DNA of 64,000 bases from Cuspidothrix sp046080125 (GTDB lineage Bacteria; Cyanobacteriota; Cyanobacteriia; Cyanobacteriales; Nostocaceae): positions 22,440-86,439 of the forward strand of contig JBJTTJ010000221.1 of the NCBI GenBank assembly GCA_046080125.1, written 5' to 3'. The notes beneath the pieces are model-generated. The model had not been told where the DNA came from and made no database searches. It was given only the letters and a program-made list of their open reading frames with translations. Within the stretch, counting starts at the first letter, position 1; every line of letters starts with the position of its first letter. The translations under genes were made by a program, and so were the position numbers. Positions 34,756-44,611 of this stretch are shown piece after piece.

Positions 34756-36297
34756 ATGCCTTTACCCCGCATCGTCACTCTGATTATTGGTCTGATCGTC
34801 ATTTTGTCCTTAACTCTATGGCTGATAGATTCCCTATCTCGGTTATACTGGCAGTTATCCTATTCCCCATTGTTAGGTAATTTACTATTATTATTATTAG
34901 TTGTACTGGTTGGCGGTTTGATTGCGGCCTTTGTTTACTATATATTAGTCTTGCAAAGAGGTGAGGAACAATCACGCCGACAACGGAAACGAGTAACTCC
35001 TGCCCAAATTCCCGCCGCCAAATCTGATGCAGCTACTTCTACCCTACAAGCAGTCCGTCAACAAGTTGCCCAAATTCAAGATGAGGTGACACGGCAAGCC
35101 TTATTGAGTCGTACCAGGGAAATTGAAGCGAATTTAGCCAGGGGAGAGGTTCAAGTTGTAGTGTTTGGTACAGGTAGCGCGGGGAAAACTTCCCTGGTAA
35201 ATGCCATTATGGGGCGAATAGTGGGTGAAGTCAACGCACCGATGGGAACAACCCAAGCGGGAGAAACCTATTGTTTGCGGTTGAAGGGGTTGGAACGGAA
35301 GATATTAATTACTGACACTCCGGGGATTTTAGACCCGGGGGTAGCAGGTACGGAACGGGAACAACTGGCTAGGGCTTTAGCAACGGAAGCGGATTTACTG
35401 TTATTTGTGGTAGATAATGATTTGCGGCGTTCTGAATATGAACCTTTGCGAGGGTTGGCGGAAATTGGCAAGCGATCGCTCTTAATTCTCAATAAAACAG
35501 ATTTATACACAGAAAATGATACAGAAGTGATCTTAGCCAGACTCCGGGAACGAGTGAGAACCTTTATTGCTGCTAACGATGTGGTAGCGATCGCCGCCAA
35601 CCCCCAACCAGTCCAGTTAGAAACCGGTGAAACCTACCAACCAGAACCGGATATTATTCCCCTATTGCGTCGCATGGCCTCCATCCTCCGCGCCGAAGGA
35701 GAAGATTTAGTTGCGGATAACATTCTATTACAATCTCTGCGTTTAGGGGAAGAAGCCCGGAAACTTATAGACTCCCAACGTCGTCGTCAAGCAGATAGAA
35801 TTGTTGAACGTTATCAATGGATTGGTGCGGGTGTAGTTTCTGTTACACCATTACCAGTAGTGGACTTACTGGCAACAGCAGCCGTTAATGCCCAAATGGT
35901 AGTAGAAATTGGTAGAGTCTATGGTTGTGATTTAAACATGGAACGGGGCAAGGAATTAGCCCTATCTTTAGGTAAAACAATTGCTGGTTTAGGTATCGTG
36001 AAAGGGGCAATTGAATTATTATCCACCGCCCTACAATTGAATATTGCTACTTTTATCGTCGGTAGGGCAATTCAAGGGGTAACGGCCGCCTATTTAACCC
36101 GCATTGCCGGCAAAAGCTTTATCGAGTATTTTCGCCATGATCAGGACTGGGGTGATGGAGGAATGACAGAAGTAGTACAGCAACAATTTCAGATCAATCG
36201 CCGGGATGAATTTATCAAAGTCTTTGTTCAAGAAGCGATCGCCAAGGTCGTCAAGCCAATCGCTGATAGCTTAGGAGAAAAACAAGAACACAAGTAA
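34756..36297 (+). CDS. Membrane-anchored GTPase with DUF697 domain
   Basis: 513 residues. Two N-terminal membrane helices (about 5-27 and 40-65) are followed by a basic, Gln-rich helix and a G domain: G1 GTGSAGKT at 138-145, G3 DTPG at 187-190, G4 NKTD at 246-249. The C-terminal DUF697 region starts near 350 (RYQWIGAGVVSVTPLPVVDL) and contains further hydrophobic segments. It is a longer paralogue of the GTPase at 2610. Likely tied to the plasma or thylakoid membrane; role unknown. ATG at 34756. Confidence 0.8.
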   Translation: MPLPRIVTLIIGLIVILSLTLWLIDSLSRLYWQLSYSPLLGNLLLLLLVVLVGGLIAAFVYYILVLQRGEEQSRRQRKRVTPAQIPAAKSDAATSTLQAVRQQVAQIQDEVTRQALLSRTREIEANLARGEVQVVVFGTGSAGKTSLVNAIMGRIVGEVNAPMGTTQAGETYCLRLKGLERKILITDTPGILDPGVAGTEREQLARALATEADLLLFVVDNDLRRSEYEPLRGLAEIGKRSLLILNKTDLYTENDTEVILARLRERVRTFIAANDVVAIAANPQPVQLETGETYQPEPDIIPLLRRMASILRAEGEDLVADNILLQSLRLGEEARKLIDSQRRRQADRIVERYQWIGAGVVSVTPLPVVDLLATAAVNAQMVVEIGRVYGCDLNMERGKELALSLGKTIAGLGIVKGAIELLSTALQLNIATFIVGRAIQGVTAAYLTRIAGKSFIEYFRHDQDWGDGGMTEVVQQQFQINRRDEFIKVFVQEAIAKVVKPIADSLGEKQEHK

Positions 36298-36424
36298 TAT
36301 AATAGATGGGGACAATTCATGAATTGTTCCTACAAGAGTTTGGTGGCTACATACTGGACAATCATTCCGGAAAATACTAGCCGATGTCAGAAAAGATATG
36401 TAAGTATTTCTGGGTCAGTAGATC

Positions 36425-38176
36425 ATGAACAAGCAAATGATCGGCACAATCTTACAAGATCGTTACCAAATAGTTCAACCACTCAGTACGGGCGTGTTTG
36501 AACAAACATATATCTCTATTGACATATGTCATCCAGATAAACCTAGATATGTTATTAAACAACTCAAAGTTAATAACTATCAATCCACATCCCATTTTGA
36601 CTACCTGCGATTGCGATTTTTAACAGAAACAGAAACTCTCCAAAATTTAGGTCGTCATTCACAAATCCCCAAATTGATAGCTTGTTTTGAACAAGATGAA
36701 CAATTTTATTTAGTACAGGAATTTATTCCCGGCGAATCTTTAGCTGCTGAATTACCTAAAGAACCCGAAAGTCCGAGTAAATGGAGTCAATCTGATGTTA
36801 TTAAATTCCTAGAAGATGCCCTATGTATTCTTGATTTCGTCCACTCTCAAGGCTTTATTCATTGCGATATTCAACCAGAAAATTTAATTAGACGGGCAAT
36901 AGATGGCAAATTAGTATTAATTGATTTTGGCTCAATTCAACCCATAGATTTTAGTTTAAAAACCGAATTATCCATAGATCAAGTTCCTGTCAACTCCTTG
37001 GGTTACATTCCCCCAGAACAATTTATTGGCCAAACCCAGATCAATAGTGATCTCTATTCCTTGGGTATAATTGCTATTCAAGCTATTACAGGATTATCGC
37101 CCCTCCAATTGGAAATTAATTCGGACACCAATGAAATTATTTGGTGTGATGATGACACACCTATTAATGATTATTTAGTTGCTTTCCTCAGTCAGATGAT
37201 CCGTTATAAATACCAAGAACGGTTTCAATCAGCCCACGAAGCCCTATGGGTACTCAAAAACATACAATGGGAAACTCAGCCAACGGAAATACCAACCACA
37301 GAGACTCCACTATATAAAAATATTGAATCCACAACAGAGGAATCACAACCACTACTGGCGGGAATGCGATTAGGTTTATTAATTAATTCCGTGCTAGTTG
37401 GCTTGGGAGTATATTCTTTATTTAATAATTCTCAAGCTTATTCATCAACACAAACCCTATATAAAGCTATAGAAAACTATCAATTGGGTGATTTAAAACA
37501 AGCCATTAATTTAGCCCAATCTATCCCCATTCATAGTAATGTTTATCCAGAAGCCCAGGCCTCCATTGAAGAATGGCAAAAGCAATGGGACAAAGATTCA
37601 CAACATTATTTTTTAGCTGAACAAGCTTTAAAAGAACATCGTTGGACAGACGTATTATATCATGCGCCTCAAGTTCCAGGTAATTCCTATTGGCAAGCAA
37701 AAATCCAACCCTTACTTGAGAAAGCAAAATTCAATGTAGAGAAACAAACACAGGATTTGTTAACTAAAGCCTATGCTAAAGCAGAAGAAAGGGATTTTAC
37801 CACAGCGTTATATTACCTCAAGCAAATACCTGAAGAAACTTCCGCAGGTGCAATCATTAAACAAAAATTATCTGAATACAATCAGAAACAGCAAATTAGA
37901 TCAAGATACTATTTATATCAAGCATATAATCAAGCATCCAGGGGTGACTTTTTTACCGCCATTGAACTTCTAAAAAAAGTCCCCCAAGATAGTCCGATTT
38001 ATCCCCAAGCCAAAATAAAAATCGCAGAATATTCCCAAAAAATTCGTCTACGTAATCAACAACAACAATTAGCTATCCTCAAACCATTCGTCATATCCAC
38101 CGCAAAAACCACTATTAAAAATCGGGGATATTTGCAAGCAGATGATTATTTACAAGAAGTAAATATTAAACACTAA
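36425..38176 (+). CDS. Hanks-type serine/threonine kinase with divergent catalytic loop and TPR-like tail
   Basis: 583 residues. Kinase domain about 13-275: K45 in YVIKQL, the catalytic loop HCDIQPEN at 146-153 with D148 and N153, DFG at 167-169, and the PPEQ activation-segment motif in GYIPPEQFIG. The usual HRD arginine is Cys, and the lysine of D-x-K-x-x-N is Gln (Q150), which may lower activity. One membrane helix lies near 318-336, then 240 residues of helical repeats (for example TDVLYHAPQVPGNSYWQAKI). Cyanobacteria have many such kinases with TPR or WD tails. ATG at 36425; the DUF697 GTPase ends 127 bases upstream. Confidence 0.8.
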   Translation: MNKQMIGTILQDRYQIVQPLSTGVFEQTYISIDICHPDKPRYVIKQLKVNNYQSTSHFDYLRLRFLTETETLQNLGRHSQIPKLIACFEQDEQFYLVQEFIPGESLAAELPKEPESPSKWSQSDVIKFLEDALCILDFVHSQGFIHCDIQPENLIRRAIDGKLVLIDFGSIQPIDFSLKTELSIDQVPVNSLGYIPPEQFIGQTQINSDLYSLGIIAIQAITGLSPLQLEINSDTNEIIWCDDDTPINDYLVAFLSQMIRYKYQERFQSAHEALWVLKNIQWETQPTEIPTTETPLYKNIESTTEESQPLLAGMRLGLLINSVLVGLGVYSLFNNSQAYSSTQTLYKAIENYQLGDLKQAINLAQSIPIHSNVYPEAQASIEEWQKQWDKDSQHYFLAEQALKEHRWTDVLYHAPQVPGNSYWQAKIQPLLEKAKFNVEKQTQDLLTKAYAKAEERDFTTALYYLKQIPEETSAGAIIKQKLSEYNQKQQIRSRYYLYQAYNQASRGDFFTAIELLKKVPQDSPIYPQAKIKIAEYSQKIRLRNQQQQLAILKPFVISTAKTTIKNRGYLQADDYLQEVNIKH

Positions 38177-38189
38177 ATTATACCTAAAC

Positions 38190-38253
38190 TTACGCAAAAA
38201 AGACGCAAAGCAGGGGTAATTCATGAATTATCCCTACGCAAAAACTTAGATAT
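38190..38253. repeat. Inverted repeat with ACTTACGCAA end and AATTCATGAATT core
   Basis: The core AGGGGTAATTCATGAATTAT continues to CCCT and is palindromic; the flanks read AACTTACGCAA on the left and CTACGCAAAAACTT on the right. Related AATTCATGAATT or AGTTCATGAACT palindromes with GTAGG/CCTAC flanks are at 36311 and 47755. The unit lies between the kinase gene and the decayed prpF. Confidence 0.6.
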
Positions 38254-38287
38254 TGAGTATAATAAGTGCAGAAACGCCAAAAATATT

Positions 38288-38791
38288 ATGAAACAGTTAG
38301 CCATTCCCTGTTTATTTTTCCGCAGTGGCACATCTTGATAAAACCGGCTATGAAACCAAGGTGGAACTGGATGCAGATAAAGCCTTTTTAGACCGAATTG
38401 CCAAAATTCGCCGGATTGCTGGTGAACGGATGGGACTGGGTGATGTTACAAATAGTGTTCTAAATTTGCAATTATCGCACCCCCACGTTATGGAGGAAAT
38501 GTTACATCCCGTTATTTTGTACCCGATACTTGTCATAGCGCTCATGCAGTGACTGGGGCAATTTGTGTTGGTTGCTGTAGTCTTTTGAAAGGTTCGGTTG
38601 CTGATGGTATTGCTACTTCCACAGGTTCTGGAAATGAAATTGTCATTATTGAGCACCCTTCGGGTAAAGTTAAGGTTTCTTTAGTTACAAGCACTCACGA
38701 TTCTACGATGATTGTTGAAAGTGCAGGTATTGTGAGAACTGTGCATCTGATTTTATCAGGAAATGTCTATGTGTTTAGTCGCTTAAATTAG
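38288..38791 (+). pseudogene. Decayed PrpF-family isomerase gene
   Basis: Three pieces of one family lie in order. ATG at 38288 starts MKQLAIPCLFFRSGTS, the normal N-terminus, then meets TGA. From 38325 another frame gives HLDKTGYETKVELDADKAFL and RIRRIAGERMGLG-like mid-protein sequence after loss of some 170 residues. Near 38465 the frame shifts again to AIIAPPRYGGNVTSRYFVPD and runs to the C-terminus (VIIEHPSGKVKVSLV). PrpF proteins are aconitate/methylaconitate isomerase relatives. At least one large deletion and one frameshift make it non-functional. The family assignment is from memory but all three pieces agree. Confidence 0.75.
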
Positions 38792-38813
38792 ATCAATTGC
38801 CAAGGGAATAAAT

Positions 38814-40130
38814 ATGTTAAGTGAAGATTCTCCAAAGCAACTTAAACGAGAGTTAGGTTGGCTAAGTGCAGCTATCATGGGTTTAGCATCAGTGATTGGA
38901 GCAGGTATTTTTGTTAGTATCGGCATTGCTGCGGGCATATCTGGTTCAGCTGCGATCGCCGCTCTAATTGTAGCTGGATTATTGGCCGCTTGCAATAGTC
39001 TCAATTATGCTCAACTGGCTGTTAATCATCCTGTTAGTGGTGGCATCTATGAATATGGTTATAAATACTTAACCCCCTGGTTGGGTTTTACTGGAGGTTG
39101 GATCTATCTTTTAAGTAAAACTGCCGTAGCTGCAACGGCTGCTTTGGGATTTTCTGGCTATCTTTTAAATAATATCGCCATGACCGATGCTGGTATTTTA
39201 GTACCTGTGGCGGAAACGGCTGTTTTTTTGATCACCTTGATTGTTTTGGGAGGGATGGGAAGTTCTAAGGTATCAACTATTGTAGCTGTTTCTATCACCA
39301 TCTTTTCTCTATTTTGTTTAATTATTGTTGGCTTCTTTTTTTGCTTTTCTCATGGGTTCGAGAAGTTTACGTTTTCAGGAGCAAATTCTCATGATTGGAC
39401 AATTAATTTTCTTCAGTCCGTGGCTTTGATGTTTGTTTCTTATAATGGCGCCGCCCGTATTTCTATGGTAGGTGAAGAAATTGTAGATCCTCAAAATAGT
39501 ATCCCTAAAGCGATTACTTTCACCATAGTTGCTACCATGGTACTTTATGTCTCCGTTGCAGTTATCGGTTTAGGATCAATTGGGGCGGAGGCTTTTGCTG
39601 AAGCAACTAGATTGAATGCCGCACCTTTAAAAGCAGTAGCTGACAGTTTTGATATTCCCATAGTATCTAACTTATTAGCTGTTGGGGCAATGACTTCTAT
39701 GTTGAGTATCCTATTGACTACTATTTTGGGAGTATCTCGGTTACTGTTAGCAATGGGACGACGTGGAGATATGCCTAATTTCTTGACAAAGTTGAATAGT
39801 GCGGGGACAACACCTGATTTAGCTGTGATAGCTGTAGGTATTGCGATCGCTTTTCTAGTTTTTATCGGTGATGTCAAAGTTACTTGGTCTTTCGGTACAT
39901 TTGGGGCTTTATACCGAAGTGCTATTGTTAGTTTAGCTGCATTACAAATAAGTGATCAAGAAAGATTGTATCCAAAATGGATCTCTTGGTTATCTTTTTC
40001 GACTTCCATCTTACTGGCTTTTTGCATTGAATGGTACTACTGGTTAATTGGTTTAGGATTAATTGGTGTTGGTCTGATCTGGCATTTTACATTTCGTCAC
40101 GTTAATTCTACCCCTCTGGAGGATACTTAG
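38814..40130 (+). CDS. Amino acid permease (APC superfamily)
   Basis: 438 residues with about 12 helices. The first helix carries the substrate-binding GAGIFVS pattern (ASVIGAGIFVSIGIAAG near 25-41) of APC transporters; the loop PVSGGIYEYGYKYLTPWLGF near 72-91 is equally typical. Likely imports amino acids by proton or sodium symport; specificity unknown. ATG at 38814 is 22 bases after the decayed prpF, so the two may once have formed an operon. Confidence 0.85.
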   Translation: MLSEDSPKQLKRELGWLSAAIMGLASVIGAGIFVSIGIAAGISGSAAIAALIVAGLLAACNSLNYAQLAVNHPVSGGIYEYGYKYLTPWLGFTGGWIYLLSKTAVAATAALGFSGYLLNNIAMTDAGILVPVAETAVFLITLIVLGGMGSSKVSTIVAVSITIFSLFCLIIVGFFFCFSHGFEKFTFSGANSHDWTINFLQSVALMFVSYNGAARISMVGEEIVDPQNSIPKAITFTIVATMVLYVSVAVIGLGSIGAEAFAEATRLNAAPLKAVADSFDIPIVSNLLAVGAMTSMLSILLTTILGVSRLLLAMGRRGDMPNFLTKLNSAGTTPDLAVIAVGIAIAFLVFIGDVKVTWSFGTFGALYRSAIVSLAALQISDQERLYPKWISWLSFSTSILLAFCIEWYYWLIGLGLIGVGLIWHFTFRHVNSTPLEDT

Positions 40131-40262
40131 GGTTTGCATCAAAAAGTCTGTTCCCGGAGTTAAAGATAGAGCTTCAAAAGCGTGCATTTTGATCTGACGG
40201 ATAGTAAAATTTGCCTTGACCAGATAGTTGAAACTGTTCCCAGTTAAGAGTTAAGTGCTTTG

Positions 40263-40308
40263 GTAGTGAGGACTTGAGTCCTCAAATGAGGAATTTATTC
40301 CTCACTAC
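40263..40308. repeat. Inverted repeat (GTAGTGAGGA type)
   Basis: 46 bases; arms GTAGTGAGGACTTGAGTCCT and its near-complement ending TTCCTCACTAC, each arm itself partly palindromic. This GAGTCCTCA-type unit recurs in cyanobacteria. It lies in the convergent gap between the permease and pilQ. Confidence 0.65.
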
Positions 40309-40358
40309 AAACTTTGAATTATTCAGTCCGTTCTACTTATAGCGACTGCTATATATTA

Positions 40359-40384
40359 AATACCCGATCCATAAATCGGGTATT
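40359..40384. terminator. Bidirectional terminator hairpin
   Basis: AATACCCGAT and ATCGGGTATT enclose a six-base loop, with A-rich and T-rich flanks on the two sides. It sits 26 bases downstream of the pilQ stop and also serves the opposing permease gene. Confidence 0.7.
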
Positions 40385-40409
40385 TTAGAAAACAATCATC
40401 AGGAAATAA

Positions 40410-42884
40410 CTACCGAGGTTGAGCTTTGAAACCACGACGTTCTAACATTTGCCGTACTTGGGGACTAGGATTGTAGTTATAACCATAGGCAGAACGCTCG
40501 GAATCATCCATAATTTGGGGTGTGACTAACACAATTACCTCTCTGCGTTCATTCTGTCTATTGGTCTTTCTAAATAGCGCACCAATTAGAGGAATATCAC
40601 CCAAGATTGGTAATTTAGATACAGTTGTTCGATCTTGATCTTGAATAATACCAGAAAGAATCAGCGTTTGACCGTCTCGCAGACGAATTGTACCGGAAGT
40701 AACGGCACGAGTAGAAACTAAAATGATTTGTCCGCTACCTGTATCTGCTGTACCCGCAGGAGATTTAACCTGGGGAGCAACTTGTAGAGAAACAAAACCA
40801 TTATCGTCAATTCTATCCACTACAACAGCAAGCTTAAGCCCTACAGGTTCTTTTGTTATTCTTCTCTCTTCCCTAGAGCCTCCAGGAGTGTCAGTTATAG
40901 TTCTTGTTATATCTCCTATAACGTCCTGTATTAGTTGTACGTCAGCAGTTTGGCCTTCTTGTACAATTAGAGTTGGATCTGTCAAAATCTTGGCATTGCC
41001 ACTTTGTACTTGAGCTTGCAAACTCGCAAGCAAGCGCTTAGGGAATTGGTATAGAGAAGGTAGTGCTGATGTGGCTGTACCTAGAGTTCCTGGTGTTGTA
41101 GTTGTTGCTATAGTTGGATTTCCTCCTGTTGTAGACGGGGTGATTGTTGTAGTACTGATATTAGGTGTTCCTCTGGTAAAATCGGTAAATCCAGCTTGGA
41201 AAGGATTTTGTGAAACTCCGGCTCTACGATTAAAAAATGATTCAGCACTACCTGGTGTTTCAGTCACAAAAGAACGACCAGTGGTGTTGTCAGTAAATAC
41301 AGTTCTGTTACCTGTTCCAGTTCCTGGAATACTAGTGGTGTTATTCAAATCCAAAAATGTATTAGCACCGGCATAGGGATTTGGAGTAACAGGTGTACCA
41401 CCACTCAAATTGTTTGCCACTTCACTTCCTATAGCTGGTCGAGAACCACCAAAATTGAAAGTTGCAGCACCACCATCACTGGTAAAATAGTTATTACCAA
41501 GACCAAAAGAAAAACTAGAATTGGACTCTTGAATACCCAAAAGGTTAACATCAATAATCTTGACGTTAATTACCACTTGACGACGGCGTATATCAAGCGG
41601 AACAACTTGAGACGTAGCCATTTCAACTAATTTAGGAGTCCCAATCAAGGTAATAGTATTAGTTCTTTCGTCCCCTGATACTTGTAAACCTCTGAGTAAA
41701 GGAACTGAGTCAGTAAATTTAATCCGTTGAGCTACAAGATTAGTGTCTTCAGCAGTCTGTGATTTCCTTCCTTCTGCTGTACCAACGGTTTCTATATTGA
41801 CCCTAGTTGTTTTAGCTTCAGCATTAACAGCACTTTCTGCACCCAAATTAACTAAAACCCTTAAAACCTCTTTTACCTTTGCTTGGTTAAGTCTTAAGTT
41901 ACGCATGACAATATCACGAGTAGTATTAGGCAATTTAGTTCCCACAAAAATAGTGCGGCCACTGCGATTCGCCTCTAAACCACTTAGACGTAAGACATAA
42001 TTAAATACATCTTGCACTGGTTCATTCTCTATATCTATGGATATTTTTTCGTATGTAATTGGTTTGTCAGTATCACCCTGATTCTGAGTTGATGTGCTAG
42101 ATGCCTTATCATCTCCTCCCTGCCCAACATAAGCCAAATTCAGCCCGGCAGCCCGCGCTAATAGTGATAAAACTTCTCTCACAGGTGCATCACGTAAAAC
42201 TAACCGGGGAACTCGTTCTTGAGTGCCTAAATCAATGGCTGTGGGTGATGTATCAATGTTAGATTGAGTAATATCGCCTACTGGTGGGGCGACGGCTCTG
42301 GGGAGGAAAGGAGGGGCTTGGTTATAGGGTTGATTTGGTTCTGGGGCTTGGGCAATTTTACCGTCTATAGTGACTTGGGGGTTAGGTACTAGGACATCGG
42401 GGCGTTTACCAGATGTGGTAGCTGGTACTACTGGTAACTTATCCGTAGGGTTAGTGGTAGCCGATGCTGTGGAATTGGTGGTGGTAGTAAAACCAAGGGT
42501 AAAATTATTATCTTTTTGCACTACGGGTTGATTGCTGGGTACATCATCAATCCCCGTAACTGTGACGCGAACACTGTTAGTATCTAATTGTTTAACTTCA
42601 ATCAAAGCGATACCTGGGGCGGGGTTTTCCTGACGGAAGTTATCACCTTTAGGTAAACGCAGTTGGGCATTTATAACATCTGCTACTAGGGTTTTATCTT
42701 TTTTAGTTGTAAATACTTGGGGACGCTCTCCAGCCGTAGTTCTTAAAATTACACTTACTCCCCCTTCAATCGGACTGAGCTTAACATCACTCACTTGTGT
42801 TACTTGTGCCAAAACTGGCTGGGCTGCTAAAAGGACACAAGCTGCTGCACCTGATACAAAAACATTATTATTAAACTGTTTCAC
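40410..42884 (-). CDS. pilQ: Type IV pilus secretin PilQ
   Basis: 824 residues. Outer-membrane secretin pore through which the pilus passes; needed for motility (hormogonia) and DNA uptake. A signal peptide ends at VLAAQPVLA (about residue 26). An AMIN domain (30-130) binds peptidoglycan. A Pro/Gln-rich linker leads to the STN/secretin-N region (about 225-450), a low-complexity Gly/Thr insert (about 470-600), and the secretin C-domain (about 615-800) with VPLLGDIP-like LPILGDIPLIGALFRKTNR. Last gene of pilM-N-O-Q, 158 bases after pilO. ATG at 42884. Confidence 0.93.
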   Translation of the reverse strand: MKQFNNNVFVSGAAACVLLAAQPVLAQVTQVSDVKLSPIEGGVSVILRTTAGERPQVFTTKKDKTLVADVINAQLRLPKGDNFRQENPAPGIALIEVKQLDTNSVRVTVTGIDDVPSNQPVVQKDNNFTLGFTTTTNSTASATTNPTDKLPVVPATTSGKRPDVLVPNPQVTIDGKIAQAPEPNQPYNQAPPFLPRAVAPPVGDITQSNIDTSPTAIDLGTQERVPRLVLRDAPVREVLSLLARAAGLNLAYVGQGGDDKASSTSTQNQGDTDKPITYEKISIDIENEPVQDVFNYVLRLSGLEANRSGRTIFVGTKLPNTTRDIVMRNLRLNQAKVKEVLRVLVNLGAESAVNAEAKTTRVNIETVGTAEGRKSQTAEDTNLVAQRIKFTDSVPLLRGLQVSGDERTNTITLIGTPKLVEMATSQVVPLDIRRRQVVINVKIIDVNLLGIQESNSSFSFGLGNNYFTSDGGAATFNFGGSRPAIGSEVANNLSGGTPVTPNPYAGANTFLDLNNTTSIPGTGTGNRTVFTDNTTGRSFVTETPGSAESFFNRRAGVSQNPFQAGFTDFTRGTPNISTTTITPSTTGGNPTIATTTTPGTLGTATSALPSLYQFPKRLLASLQAQVQSGNAKILTDPTLIVQEGQTADVQLIQDVIGDITRTITDTPGGSREERRITKEPVGLKLAVVVDRIDDNGFVSLQVAPQVKSPAGTADTGSGQIILVSTRAVTSGTIRLRDGQTLILSGIIQDQDRTTVSKLPILGDIPLIGALFRKTNRQNERREVIVLVTPQIMDDSERSAYGYNYNPSPQVRQMLERRGFKAQPR

Positions 42885-43042
42885 AGTTCATCCCTCACAT
42901 AAAATAAAAGTCTGAATTGTCATCTATGTTCATCTTTTAACCGCTAATTATAAATTGGCGGTTTTTGATTGTCTATATATTTTGTTTAATTGTTAGATAC
43001 CCTCCCTTTAAGTAAATTTACTATTGCCTTATTGCCTCTTCC

Positions 43043-43810
43043 CTATTTTGGTGGGGCTTTAGCTGCGGCTGCTTTAGCGGCTAATTCAGCTATTTCTTGA
43101 TTAGTTAGTGGCATGAGAGCCTCTAATTCAAAAGTTGTTGCCAGTTTACCGACACCTATTAGCACGGGATTATCCTTATCTCCTAAAGTTTCTGGAGGAG
43201 ACAACTTAGAATTGTAGTTTTTAACCAATAATAAAGGCTGCAAACGCTCAATGTTTCTCATGATTGATTGGGTTTGTTCAAAATTCCCCTCAATTTCCAC
43301 ATTAAAAACACTGCGTTTGAGTTTACCGTTTACTTCTGGTCCAAAACTACTATCATCTATCACTAGAGGTTTTTCAGAAGTAGGAACAAATTTTTTCATT
43401 TTAGCTTTAACACCATTAGCGATATTTTGGCCATTACTGGAATCTATCAAGCGACTGGTATCTAGTAAGAGAGTATCTAAACTTTTTTCATCTGCGAATA
43501 AAGCTAAAATTTGTTTTTGTTGTTCTTTAGCAGTGGCTAAATCTGCTTCTACTTTAGCAATTTGTGCAGCTTGAGATTTCTTTTGAGCAACTTCTGCTTG
43601 AATTTGACCACGTTTGATTAGTTGTTGTTGATAGATATCCCAATCGGGAATGAGAACATTGAGTATCATATAGCCGGCACTGGCTACACCTAAAAGGGCG
43701 ACTACACCACCAACAATAGTTGGAGTCATGGTTACGCCAAAAACGACAGGAGCGGAATTTGCCGTTTGTGTGCCTTTATCTGAAAAATTAAACTCTTCAC
43801 TAACTGTCAT
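43043..43810 (-). CDS. pilO: Type IV pilus inner-membrane protein PilO
   Basis: 255 residues: short cytoplasmic tail, one membrane helix at about 32-52 (VGGVVALLGVASAGYMILNV), a coiled coil (about 65-105) and a periplasmic ferredoxin-like domain. PilN and PilO pair to align the pilus machine between PilM and PilQ. Its ATG overlaps the pilN stop by 4 bases (ATGA), so translation is coupled. The C-terminus is Ala-rich (AELAAKAAAAKAPPK). Confidence 0.88.
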   Translation of the reverse strand: MTVSEEFNFSDKGTQTANSAPVVFGVTMTPTIVGGVVALLGVASAGYMILNVLIPDWDIYQQQLIKRGQIQAEVAQKKSQAAQIAKVEADLATAKEQQKQILALFADEKSLDTLLLDTSRLIDSSNGQNIANGVKAKMKKFVPTSEKPLVIDDSSFGPEVNGKLKRSVFNVEIEGNFEQTQSIMRNIERLQPLLLVKNYNSKLSPPETLGDKDNPVLIGVGKLATTFELEALMPLTNQEIAELAAKAAAAKAPPK

Positions 43811-44607
43811 TGGGCAATGACTCCTACTTTTTTGATATTACGCAGTCTATCCACCAGTCCAACTGTGCCTTTTTTCTCTAATTCTGGAATTAAATCAGAG
43901 GCGGGGACACTACTCAAACCTGTTTTAATAGTGTATTTGACTACTTGCAGAGGTTTTATGATGATATTAGTTGTTGTTGGTTGTGGGGGGGCAAAACCTG
44001 TAATTGGTGGTGCATCTACTAATTCAGCTGTCATAATTTTGGTTTCTAGGGGGTTCAAAAATTGAGATTGTCCCAAACTGAGGGCAAAATCATTAACAGA
44101 ACTGTAGGAAATAGCATAACCAGAAATTTCTAAAAATCCTGCCGGATTGGTAGGAGCTTCTGGGGTTGCAGGGACCTTACCGGGGAGTGGTCCTGGAACT
44201 TGTTTGATAGTTTCGATTTGCACTTTGTTAGGAATGCGATCGCGCAAATCCTGTAACATGGCTGACCAAGGGCGAATTTGATCAAAAACTGTAACTAAAG
44301 CCTTGTTTTGGATACTAATACTATTTGTCTCAGCTTTAAGTTTTTGGATGTTAGCGATTCTGGTATCTAAACTCTTGCTTTCCTCTTGTAGTTTGCCCAT
44401 TTCCTGGGTGAGTTGGGCTGTTTTTCCTTGCAGGATGGATAAACCAGCAAATACCAAGGCTGGTAATAGTAACCCTATTGCCAGTCCTATATAAACAGGA
44501 GTCAAATTTCCCAGTTCTATTCCCGTCTGTTGGAGATTAATCCGTCTGGCAACTTGCTTTTGATATTCTGGACGGTCTTTGAGAAAGTTGATATCTAGAC
44601 TGTACAT
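43807..44607 (-). CDS. pilN: Type IV pilus assembly protein PilN
   Basis: 266 residues with one membrane helix at about 38-60 (PVYIGLAIGLLLPALVFAGL) after a short cytoplasmic segment that begins MYSLDINFLKDRPEYQKQVA, the motif that docks onto PilM. A coiled coil (about 65-100) precedes the periplasmic domain. Four bases separate it from pilM upstream. Together with PilO it forms the inner-membrane platform. Confidence 0.88.
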   Translation of the reverse strand: MYSLDINFLKDRPEYQKQVARRINLQQTGIELGNLTPVYIGLAIGLLLPALVFAGLSILQGKTAQLTQEMGKLQEESKSLDTRIANIQKLKAETNSISIQNKALVTVFDQIRPWSAMLQDLRDRIPNKVQIETIKQVPGPLPGKVPATPEAPTNPAGFLEISGYAISYSSVNDFALSLGQSQFLNPLETKIMTAELVDAPPITGFAPPQPTTTNIIIKPLQVVKYTIKTGLSSVPASDLIPELEKKGTVGLVDRLRNIKKVGVIAQ

Positions 44608-44611
44608 TGTA

